DNA of 7,024 bases from CAMPJU01 sp046566095. GTDB lineage: Bacteria; Pseudomonadota; Gammaproteobacteria; Xanthomonadales; Xanthomonadaceae. Numbering within the stretch: position 1 is the first letter of the stretch; the number at the start of each line of letters is the position of its first letter. The stretch spans positions 1-7,024 of the forward strand of contig JBKHXI010000136.1 of the NCBI GenBank assembly GCA_046566095.1, in the 5' to 3' direction. Below are positions 1 through 7,024 of the stretch, in pieces. Both the position numbers and the translations under genes were made by a program. The notes beneath the pieces were generated by a model. That model was not told the origin of the DNA and did no database searches. It saw only the letters and a list, made by a program, of their open reading frames with translations.

Positions 1-1
1 G

Positions 2-1192
<1,191 letters not shown>

Positions 1193-1202
1193 CCTTCGCT
1201 CC

Positions 1203-1225
1203 GGCCGGCCCTGCTTCGGCCGGCC
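1203..1225 (+). other. GC-only hairpin just after sufB
   Basis: The 8-base palindrome GGCCGGCC occurs at 1203-1210 and again at 1218-1225, separated by the 7-base loop CTGCTTC. It can form a very stable hairpin 10 bases after the sufB stop codon. No T-run follows, so it does not look like an intrinsic terminator. It could protect the 3' end of sufB mRNA or slow polymerase inside the operon; that is inference. Confidence 0.45.
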
Positions 1226-1233
1226 TCCACTGC

Positions 1234-1315
1234 TGTCGTCCCGAGCGCAGCGAGGGACCTGCTTTCCCAATCGCGTCGCCACAAGCGGGTTCCTCGCCTG
1301 CGGCTCGGAACGACA
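1234..1315. repeat. Long imperfect inverted repeat of the 'GTC(A/G)T(T/C)CCGAGCG' type
   Basis: The left arm is 1234-1264 and the right arm is 1283-1315, with an 18-base loop. The left arm reads TGTCGTCCCGAGCGCAGCGA and ends in GCTT; the reverse complement of the right arm begins TGTCGTTCCGAGCCGCAGGC and also ends in GCTT. The arms match apart from a few substitutions and two single-base gaps. A second, more diverged copy of the same design lies at 5817-5882. It sits between sufB and sufC and ends 12 bases before the sufC start. Repeats of this general sequence are common between genes in many proteobacteria. The element does not code for protein. Confidence 0.75.
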
Positions 1316-1320
1316 AAGAG
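1315..1320 (+). promoter_or_regulatory. Weak ribosome binding site of sufC
   Basis: AAAGAG lies 7 bases before the ATG at 1328. It directly abuts the right arm of the inverted repeat, so folding of that repeat could affect access to this site. The match to the Shine-Dalgarno consensus is only partial. Confidence 0.4.
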
Positions 1321-1327
1321 AAACTAC

Positions 1328-2091
<764 letters not shown>

Positions 2092-2092
<1 letters not shown>

Positions 2093-3342
2093 TGGACGGA
2101 CTGCTGCGATCGCTGGCGGCCGGCTTCCAGGGCGATCCGCAGCGGCGCGCGCTGCTCGACGCCGCGCTGCGCGACGGCCTGCCCGGGCCGCGCAGCGAGG
2201 CCTGGAAGTACACCCCGCTGCGGGCGCTGGAACGGCGCAGCTTCGCCGTCGCGGCGGCGGCCGTGGCCGTGGACCCGTCGCTGCTGGCCGCGATCCCCGC
2301 GCCGCGGCTGGTATTCGTCAACGGCCGCCACGCGCCGGCGCTCGACGACCTCGACGGGTTGCCGACAGGCGTGCTGCTGCGCGGGCGCGACGGCGCCGGT
2401 CGCGACGACCTGGACGAGGCCGCACAGGCGCCGCGCCCCGATGCCGTGTTCGCCCGCCTCAACCAGTTGCTGGCGCGCGACGGCGCGCTGCTGCAGGTGC
2501 AGGCCGGGGTGCGGGTCGAACCGGCCCTGCACCTGGTGTTCGTCGGCGCCGCCGCGGACGCGGACCTGGCCTGGCATCTGCGCAACCGTATCGAGCTCGG
2601 CGAAGGCGCGGCGCTGGCGCTGGTCGAGCACCACCTGGCCGCCGGCGGGCACGCCAACCTCGCCACGCTCGGCACCCAGCTGGCGCTCGGTGCGGGCGCC
2701 CGGCTGGCGCATGCCAGGATCCAGGACGAGGACCCGCGCGCCACCGCGTTCGCGCGGACCGAGGCGCGACTGGCGACCGGCGCGCACTACCGGCGGGTCG
2801 ACCTGGAACTGGGCGCCGCGCTCTCGCGCCACGAACTGGAGGTCCGGCTGCTCGGCGCCGGCGCGCGCCTGTCCGCCGACGGCGTACTGCTGGCCGAAGG
2901 CCGCCGCCACCTCGATACCCGCCTCGGGATCGAGCACCTGGCGCGCGACACCGCCTGCGACCTGGCCTGGCGCGGCCTGGGCGCGGACCGCGCTCGCGCC
3001 GTGTTCCACGGCGGCATCACCATCCACGCGGGCGCCGACGGCGCCGACGCCGCGCTCTCCAACAAGAACCTGCTGCTGTCGGAAGGCGCCGAGATCGACA
3101 CCCAGCCGGTGCTGGTGATCCACGCCGACGAGGTCCAGGCCGCGCACGGCGCCACCGTCGGCCGGCTCGACCCGACCGCGCTGTTCTACCTGCGCTCGCG
3201 CGGGCTGCCCGACGCCCAGGCGCGACGCCTGCTCACCGCCGCGTTCTGCCGCGAGGCCGCGCAGTCCGGCGACGAGCGCATCCAGCCGCAGCTCGACGCC
3301 GCCCTGGACCGCGCGCTCGCCCGCCTCGGGCAGGGCGCATGA
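2092..3342 (+). CDS. sufD: SufD, Fe-S cluster assembly subunit
   Basis: SufD is a beta-helical paralogue of SufB and forms the other half of the SufBC2D scaffold. The product is 416 residues (E. coli: 423). The N-terminal SEAWKYTPLR motif is typical of SufD, as is the C-terminal AAHGATVGRLDPTALFYLRSRGL region. His352 corresponds to the essential His360 of E. coli SufD. Two residues earlier, where I recall a Cys in E. coli (Cys358), this protein has Ala350. The frame stays open far upstream through sufB and sufC because of the GC content, so the start was fixed otherwise: the ATG at 2092 overlaps the sufC stop by one base, has a good GGAGG ten bases before it (2077-2081), and gives the expected length. 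The stop overlaps the sufS start (ATGA). The middle of the protein is rich in Ala, Gly and Leu and diverged, as usual for SufD. Confidence 0.96.
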
Positions 3343-4580
3343 ATCCCGCGACCGCCCCCGCCGGCGCCGTCGACTGGGCGCGCGTGCGCGCCGACTTCCC
3401 CCTGCTCGCGCGCGAGGTGCACGGCAGGCCGCTGGTCTACCTGGACTCGGCCAACACCGGGCAGAAGCCGGCGCCGGTGATCGAGGCGGTCGACGACTTC
3501 TACCGCCGCCACAACGCCAACGTCAGCCGCGCCGTGCACGCCCTCGGCAGCGAGGCCACCGAAGCCTACGAAGCGGCGCGCGCGAAGCTGGCCGCGCATG
3601 TGAACGTGCGCGGCGACGAGCTGGTGCTCACCAGCGGCACCACCTTCGCGATCAACCTGGTGGCGTATTCCTGGGCGCTGCCGCGGCTGCGGCCCGGCGA
3701 CGCGATCTTGCTCACCCGGATGGAGCACCACGCCAACATCGTGCCCTGGCAGCTGGTGGCCGAACGGACCGGCGCCGCCATCAAGGTCGCGGAGATCACC
3801 CCCGAAGGCGCGCTGGACCTGGACGCGCTGCGCGCGCAGATGACCGGAGAGGTGAAGCTGCTGGGCCTGACCCATGTCTCGAACGTGCTGGGCACGGTCA
3901 ACCCGGTGCGCGACATCTGCCGCGAGGCGCGCCGCCGCGGCATCGCCACGCTCATCGACGGTTCGCAGGCGCTGCCGCACCTGGCGGTCGACATCGCCTC
4001 GATCGGCTGCGATTTCTACGCCTTCACCGGCCACAAGATGTGCGGGCCGACCGGCACCGGCGCGCTCTGGGCTCGGCGCGAGCACCTCGACGCGATGCCG
4101 CCGTTCATCGGCGGCGGCGAGATGATCCGCGAGGTGCGCTTCGAGGGCACCAGCTTCGCCGACCCGCCGCACCGCTTCGAGGCCGGCACCCCCAACATCG
4201 CCGGGCACATCGGCCTGGGCGCGGCGGTCGACTACCTCGACGCGCTCGGCATGGACCACGTGGCCGCGCGCGAATCCGAACTGCTGGCGCACCTGACCGA
4301 AGAGATGCAGCGGATCGAGGGCCTGCGCATCCTCGGCCAGGCGCCGGGCAAGGCCGCGGTGGTGTCGTTCCTGCTGGACGGCGCGCACGCCCACGACCTG
4401 GCCACGCTGCTGGACCTGGAGGGGGTGGCGGTGCGCTCCGGCCACCACTGCGCCCACCCGCTGATGCGGCATTTCGGGGTGGCCGCCACCTGCCGCGCCT
4501 CGCTCGCCTTCTACAACAGCCATGCCGACATCGATGCCTTCATCGCCGCGCTGCGCAAGGTCCGCAACCTGCTCGCGTAG
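3339..4580 (+). CDS. sufS: SufS, group II cysteine desulfurase
   Basis: SufS is a PLP enzyme that converts L-cysteine to L-alanine and holds the released sulfur as a persulfide for the SufBCD scaffold. The product is 413 residues (E. coli: 406), and E. coli landmarks map with a constant shift of 7. Lys233 in TGHKMCGPTG binds PLP (Lys226). Cys371 in RSGHHCAHPLM is the catalytic Cys (Cys364). Arg386 in ATCRASLAFYN binds the substrate carboxylate (Arg379). His130 in MEHHAN stacks on the cofactor, and Asp207 and Gln210 in IDGSQALPH contact PLP. The RSGHHCAHP motif marks group II (SufS) rather than group I (IscS/NifS). The ATG overlaps the sufD stop by four bases. The TAG stop at 4578-4580 is part of the GTAG foot of a REP hairpin. 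No SufE or SufU partner is encoded in the window. Confidence 0.98.
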   Translation: MNPATAPAGAVDWARVRADFPLLAREVHGRPLVYLDSANTGQKPAPVIEAVDDFYRRHNANVSRAVHALGSEATEAYEAARAKLAAHVNVRGDELVLTSGTTFAINLVAYSWALPRLRPGDAILLTRMEHHANIVPWQLVAERTGAAIKVAEITPEGALDLDALRAQMTGEVKLLGLTHVSNVLGTVNPVRDICREARRRGIATLIDGSQALPHLAVDIASIGCDFYAFTGHKMCGPTGTGALWARREHLDAMPPFIGGGEMIREVRFEGTSFADPPHRFEAGTPNIAGHIGLGAAVDYLDALGMDHVAARESELLAHLTEEMQRIEGLRILGQAPGKAAVVSFLLDGAHAHDLATLLDLEGVAVRSGHHCAHPLMRHFGVAATCRASLAFYNSHADIDAFIAALRKVRNLLA

Positions 4581-4661
4581 GAGCGCGCCTTGCGCGCGAT
4601 CGCTTCCGTGGATCGCCCCTGGCGCGCCTGCGCGTGGATCGCGCGCAAGGCGCGCTCCTAC
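4577..4661. repeat. Paired REP element (BIME-like) between sufS and the GNAT gene
   Basis: Two perfect 25-base inverted copies lie at 4577-4601 and 4637-4661, separated by 35 bases. Each copy begins, in its own orientation, with GTAGGAG. Each contains its own small hairpin GCGCG-CCTTG-CGCGC and ends in GATC. The GTAG foot plus hairpin is the design of the REP sequences handled by REP-associated tyrosine transposases (RAYT), and SMAG repeats of Stenotrophomonas maltophilia are named after this GTAG. The left copy overlaps the last codons of sufS and supplies its TAG stop. The right copy runs into ACAATGG before the GNAT gene. The pair could form a cruciform or a long RNA hairpin. Confidence 0.88.
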
Positions 4662-4664
4662 AAT
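4659..4664 (+). promoter_or_regulatory. Possible -10 element TACAAT at the end of a REP copy
   Basis: TACAAT differs from the sigma-70 -10 consensus by one base and lies 39 bases before the GNAT start codon. It is formed where the REP ends (CTAC) and continues into unique sequence (AATGG). No convincing -35 hexamer is seen 16-18 bases upstream, where the REP stem lies. The same string occurs at 5429-5434 before the Rieske gene. Confidence 0.25.
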
Positions 4665-4703
4665 GGACGCCTCGCACCTGGAGCGCAGCCGCGCAACCGC
4701 CCG

Positions 4704-5267
4704 ATGACCGGACTGCAGTTCCGCGACGCGAGCCCCGCCGACGTCCCGGCGATCGTCGCGCTGGTGACCTCCGCCTACCGCGGCGAGGCCAGCCGCGCCG
4801 GCTGGACCACCGAGGCGGACCTGCTCGACGGCGCGCGCATCGACCCGGAGCTGCTTCGGGCCGAAATCGAGCGCCCGCGCAGCCGGGTGCTGCTGGCCGA
4901 ACGCGGGCCACACGCCGGCGTAGCTGCGGGCGACGCCGCCGCTGCGCCGCGGCTGGTCGCCTGCGCCCACGTCGCCGACGAGGACGGCGCCGGTTACTTC
5001 GGCATGTTCGCGGTCCGGCCGGGCCTGCAGCGCGCGGGCATCGGCCATCGAGTGCTGGCCGAAGCCGAGCGCATCGTCCGCGAGGAATGGCGGCTGCCGT
5101 CGATGCGCATGAGCGTGATCGACCTGCGCGACGAGCTGATCGCCTGGTACCAGCGCCGCGGCTACCGCCGCACCGGCGTGTACCGGCCCTTCCCCTACGG
5201 CGACCCCCGCTTCGGCATTCCCCGCCGCGACGACCTGCGCTTCGAGATCCTCGAAAAACCCCTGTAG
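4704..5267 (+). CDS. GNAT-family N-acetyltransferase
   Basis: This 187-residue protein has the GNAT fold, which transfers an acetyl group from acetyl-CoA to an amine on a small molecule or protein; the substrate cannot be told from sequence. The N-terminal strand and helix read LQFRDASPADVPAIVALVTSAY (4-25). The acetyl-CoA pyrophosphate loop Q-x-x-G-x-G is QRAGIG (109-114), preceded by the strand GYFGMFAVRP. The C-terminal LIAWYQRRGYRRTG (145-158) is the usual helix and bulge. Residues about 67-82 form an Ala/Gly-rich insert between two strands. The frame is open upstream to a TTG at 4590, but that stretch is REP sequence, so the ATG at 4704 is preferred. Its Shine-Dalgarno is poor: the nearest GGAG (4680-4683) is 20 bases away. 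The TAG stop at 5265-5267 is supplied by a REP foot. It may be co-transcribed with suf. Confidence 0.88.
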   Translation: MTGLQFRDASPADVPAIVALVTSAYRGEASRAGWTTEADLLDGARIDPELLRAEIERPRSRVLLAERGPHAGVAAGDAAAAPRLVACAHVADEDGAGYFGMFAVRPGLQRAGIGHRVLAEAERIVREEWRLPSMRMSVIDLRDELIAWYQRRGYRRTGVYRPFPYGDPRFGIPRRDDLRFEILEKPL

Positions 5268-5286
5268 GAGGGGCTTCAGCCCCGAC
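5264..5286 (+). repeat. REP hairpin overlapping the GNAT stop codon
   Basis: This 23-base element starts GTAGGAG, then forms GGGGCT-TC-AGCCCC and ends GAC. The TAG of its GTAG foot is the stop codon of the acetyltransferase gene. The element at 5409-5431 is its exact reverse complement. Confidence 0.85.
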
Positions 5287-5315
5287 CCAGCACAGCACTC
5301 TCTCCGGAGACGATA

Positions 5316-5339
5316 GCTCGCGGCTCGAGCCGCACCTAC
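5316..5339 (-). repeat. REP hairpin, third stem type, reverse orientation
   Basis: Read on the - strand, this 24-base element starts GTAGGTG, contains the self-complementary GCGGCTCGAGCCGC and ends GAGC. It shares the GTAGG-G foot with its neighbours but has a different stem sequence. Confidence 0.65.
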
Positions 5340-5355
5340 AAAACCCGCATGCCCT

Positions 5356-5378
5356 GCAGGAGGGGCTTCAGCCCCGAC
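5356..5378 (+). repeat. REP hairpin with GCAG foot
   Basis: It matches the element at 5264-5286 at 22 of 23 positions. The one change is in the foot, GCAG instead of GTAG. It forms an inverted pair with 5409-5431 across a 30-base spacer. Confidence 0.82.
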
Positions 5379-5408
5379 CTCGCTACGCCGCCCCTAGGAA
5401 ATCCGGGG

Positions 5409-5431
5409 GTCGGGGCTGAAGCCCCTCCTAC
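5409..5431 (-). repeat. REP hairpin, reverse orientation, upstream of the Rieske gene
   Basis: It is the exact reverse complement of 5264-5286. The run ends in TCCTACAATGG, the same end as the REP before the GNAT gene. With 5356-5378 it forms a BIME-like pair. Confidence 0.85.
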
Positions 5432-5434
5432 AAT
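5429..5434 (+). promoter_or_regulatory. Possible -10 element TACAAT at the end of a REP copy
   Basis: This is the second occurrence of TACAAT at the outer end of a REP, 29 bases before the Rieske start codon. A start of transcription about 7 bases downstream would leave a leader of roughly 23 bases that holds the ribosome binding site. No good -35 is seen. Confidence 0.25.
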
Positions 5435-5447
5435 GGGGCCTGCATGC

Positions 5448-5454
5448 AAGGGAG
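5448..5454 (+). promoter_or_regulatory. Ribosome binding site of the Rieske gene
   Basis: AAGGGAG lies nine bases before the ATG at 5464. It is a good Shine-Dalgarno site and supports that start over the ATG at 5433, which opens another frame. Confidence 0.65.
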
Positions 5455-5463
5455 CGAGCTTCG

Positions 5464-5787
5464 ATGGGCGACTGGATCCGCGTCTGCGCAACCGGCGAAC
5501 TGCTGCCCGGCGAATCGACCGTCGTCTGGGACGGCGACACCCCGATCCTGGTGGTCAACTACGACGGAGACTACTACGCGCTGGAGGACCGCTGCTCGCA
5601 CGAGGACTTCGAACTGTCGGCGGGCAACTTCGACGGCGACGAGGCGACCATCGAATGCGTCCTGCACGGCGCGAAATTCGACGTCCGCGACGGCCGCGCC
5701 CTGTGCGCGCCAGCCTACGCCCCGGTCGTGAAGTTCCCGGTGAAGGTCGCGGACGGCGCAGTCTGGACCCGCGACGACCGCGAGTAG
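5464..5787 (+). CDS. Rieske [2Fe-2S] ferredoxin (BphF/NirD-like small subunit type)
   Basis: This 107-residue soluble protein is a single Rieske domain. Cluster ligands are Cys44-x-His46 in RCSHEDFELS and Cys65-x-x-His68 in IECVLHGAKF, separated by 18 residues, as in ferredoxins of ring-hydroxylating dioxygenases. The downstream GAKFDVRDGRAL...YAPVVKFPVKV strands also fit this group. No signal peptide or membrane segment is seen, so it should be cytoplasmic and carry single electrons. The family is often annotated as 'non-heme iron oxygenase ferredoxin subunit', but no oxygenase or reductase gene lies nearby. Its place after sufS and the GNAT gene suggests a link to Fe-S assembly or repair, as electron donor or as client; that is inference. 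A REP lies just upstream and a long inverted repeat lies downstream. Confidence 0.93.
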   Translation: MGDWIRVCATGELLPGESTVVWDGDTPILVVNYDGDYYALEDRCSHEDFELSAGNFDGDEATIECVLHGAKFDVRDGRALCAPAYAPVVKFPVKVADGAVWTRDDRE

Positions 5788-5816
5788 CCCGTGTGCCGCG
5801 CAATGATCGCACCCCA

Positions 5817-5882
5817 TTGTCATTCCGAACGTAGTGAGGAATCCGCTTGAAAGCAGATCCTTCGCTTCGCTCAGGATGACAA
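5817..5882. repeat. Long inverted repeat between convergent genes, possible bidirectional terminator
   Basis: The arms 5817-5848 and 5851-5882 are each 32 bases with a 2-base loop and match at 24 of 32 positions; some mismatches allow G-U pairs in RNA. Left and right arms start from the two sides as TTGTCATTCCGA and TTGTCATCCTGA. It is the same family as 1234-1315. It lies 29 bases after the Rieske stop and 26 bases beyond the stop of the opposite-strand exporter. There it could end or stabilise both transcripts. No clear T-run follows on either strand. Confidence 0.75.
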
Positions 5883-5908
5883 CTGCAAATCCACCCGGCG
5901 ACAGTCCC

Positions 5909-7024
5909 CTACGCAGGCACGGCCACCGGTTCGGCCTGTTCGGCCTGCCCCGGCCGCAGCTCCTGGACGATACGTCCCTGATCGAGCACCAGCACCCGGT
6001 CGGCGCTTCGGATCGTCTCCGGCCGGTGCGCCACGATCACCTTGGTCAGTTCCAGCTGCCTGACCGCGTCGTTCACCAGCCGCTCCTTCATCACGTCCAG
6101 GTGGCTGGTGGCCTCGTCCAGGAACAGGAGCTTCGGGTCGCGGTACAGCGCCCGGGCCAGGATCACCCGCTGCTTCTGCCCGCCGGACAGCGAGCTGCCC
6201 ATGTCGCCGATCAGGCTGTGGTAGCCCATCGGCATCGCGGCGATCTCGTCGTGGATCGCGGCCAGCCGTGCTGCGGCCTCGATCCGCTGCTGGTCGTGCG
6301 CGGTGTCGAAGAAGCTGATGTTGTCGGCGATCGAGCCGGCGAACAGCTGGTCGTCCTGCATGACCGCGCCGACGATGCCGCGGATGTTGCGCGGCCCCGC
6401 CTGCTGCAGGTCCAGGCCGCCGATGCGGATCCGTCCCGCGGTCGGCTTCAGCAGGCCGAGCATCAGCTTGACCAGGGTGGTCTTGCCGCAGCCCGAACCG
6501 CCGACGATCGCCACCGACTCGCCCGCCTCCACGGAGAAACTGCAGTCCCTGAGCACCCAGGGCTCGCCGTCGGCATAGCGGAACGAAAGGTTCTCGACCT
6601 CGATCCGCGGCGAGACGGGCGCCGGCAGCTCGGGCCGCGGCTCCGCGTCCTCGGGCTCGGCCAGGACGATGTCGGCCAGGCGCTCGCCGTGCAGGCGCAG
6701 CATCCGGAACTCCACCCACTTGTCGATCAGCGCGCCCATGCGGCCGGCGAACTGGTCCTTGTAGGCCAGGTAGGCGATCAGCATGCCGACCGAGAACACG
6801 TTCTGCAGCGCCAGCAGCGCGCCGATCCAGATCACCGCGATGCGCTCGATGCCGAACACCAGCTGGCTGGCGCTGTTGAAGCCCAGGCCCATGCGCGCCA
6901 GGCGCACGTCGTGGTTCACCGTCTCGTGCATCAGGTTGTCGTAGGTGGCGCGGCGGATGGGCTCGTGGCCGGCGACCTTCAGGCTCTGCATCCCGCGCAG
7001 CGATTCCAGCAGGTGGGTCTGCTG
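5909..7024 (-). CDS. ABC exporter of the CvaB/RaxB type, C-terminal part (5' end beyond window)
   Basis: The frame runs from the right edge to a TAG at 5909-5911, giving about 371 C-terminal residues of a polypeptide usually near 700 long. Numbering from the internal Met at 6991, two hydrophobic segments (about 44-62 and 66-78) are the last membrane helices. The nucleotide-binding domain follows: Walker A GGSGCGKT (164-171), Q-loop MQDDQL (Gln212), signature SLSGGQKQR (267-275), Walker B LLFLDEA (288-294), D-loop SHLD (296-299) and His322 in IVAHR. LRGMQSLKVAGHE, ETVNHDVRLARMGLGFNS and MQDDQLFAGSIADNISFFD resemble colicin V/RaxB exporters, which cut double-glycine leader peptides with an N-terminal C39 protease. 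That protease domain would lie outside, so a plain lipid or peptide exporter is not ruled out. The tail after 343 is Pro/Ala/Glu-rich. All ATPase residues are intact. Confidence 0.9.
   Translation of the reverse strand, partial: QQTHLLESLRGMQSLKVAGHEPIRRATYDNLMHETVNHDVRLARMGLGFNSASQLVFGIERIAVIWIGALLALQNVFSVGMLIAYLAYKDQFAGRMGALIDKWVEFRMLRLHGERLADIVLAEPEDAEPRPELPAPVSPRIEVENLSFRYADGEPWVLRDCSFSVEAGESVAIVGGSGCGKTTLVKLMLGLLKPTAGRIRIGGLDLQQAGPRNIRGIVGAVMQDDQLFAGSIADNISFFDTAHDQQRIEAAARLAAIHDEIAAMPMGYHSLIGDMGSSLSGGQKQRVILARALYRDPKLLFLDEATSHLDVMKERLVNDAVRQLELTKVIVAHRPETIRSADRVLVLDQGRIVQELRPGQAEQAEPVAVPA

Noticed and set aside
1203..1225. Intrinsic terminator after sufB
   Set aside because: The hairpin is strong but no T-run follows, and sufC and sufD are expected to be expressed with sufB.
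4590..4703. N-terminal extension of the GNAT protein from TTG 4590
   Set aside because: The added residues are translated REP sequence and do not resemble a GNAT N-terminus; MTGLQFRDASPAD at 4704 fits the fold.
4663..4707. 14-codon ORF (starting at the ATG of ACAATGG) that overlaps the GNAT start as ATGA, a possible leader peptide
   Set aside because: No ribosome binding site precedes it, because the REP stem lies directly upstream. The equivalent ATG at 5433 before the Rieske gene does not end at that gene's start, so the arrangement looks accidental.
3186..5048. 620-codon open frame on the - strand, antisense to the sufD end, sufS and the GNAT gene
   Set aside because: It lies opposite well-supported genes, its product is low-complexity (Ala/Arg/Gly/Val-rich) with no recognisable domain, and long antisense frames are expected at this GC content.
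4040..5419. 459-codon + strand frame overlapping sufS and the GNAT gene
   Set aside because: Arg/Pro/Ala-rich translation in the wrong frame of two recognisable genes; it also reads through the REP cluster.
4577..5431. CRISPR array
   Set aside because: Copies are inverted as well as direct, differ in stem sequence and are irregularly spaced with no unique spacers of constant length; these are REP hairpins.

Overview
The window is very GC-rich, densely coded DNA from a proteobacterium. The gene order sufB-sufC-sufD-sufS-GNAT-Rieske, the GTAG-footed REP hairpins and the 'GTC(A/G)T(T/C)CCGA(G/A)CG' type inverted repeats together suggest the Xanthomonadaceae/Lysobacteraceae (Lysobacter, Luteimonas, Stenotrophomonas or a relative). 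This placement is inference from gene order, composition and repeat style; there is no rRNA or other taxonomic marker.

Layout, left to right. Bases 2-4580 on the + strand hold a SUF iron-sulfur cluster assembly operon: the C-terminal four-fifths of sufB (cut by the left edge), then sufC, sufD and sufS. The sufC/sufD junction (TGATG) and the sufD/sufS junction (ATGA) overlap, which suggests translational coupling. A GNAT-type acetyltransferase (4704-5267) and a 107-residue Rieske [2Fe-2S] ferredoxin (5464-5787) follow on the same strand. Entering from the right edge on the - strand is the C-terminal half of an ABC exporter of the CvaB/RaxB type (5909 to beyond 7024), convergent with the Rieske gene.

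How the genes work together. SufS takes sulfur from cysteine. The SufB-SufC-SufD complex builds an Fe-S cluster at the SufB/SufD interface, driven by the SufC ATPase. The Rieske protein carries an Fe-S cluster itself and could be an electron donor or a client. The role of the GNAT protein is unknown. No sufE, sufU, sufA or Rrf2-type regulator gene lies in the window. The exporter is unrelated to SUF and probably belongs to a peptide-secretion locus to the right.

Every gap between genes that do not overlap (about 135, 123, 196 and 121 bases) contains inverted-repeat DNA. Two gaps carry the 'GTC(A/G)T' long inverted repeat. The other two carry GTAG-footed REP hairpins, and the first REP in each supplies the TAG stop codon of the gene before it. 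The most distal REP in each of these two gaps ends in the same TCCTACAATGG, a -10-like string about 30-40 bases before the next start codon. There is no gene-free stretch above 300 bases.
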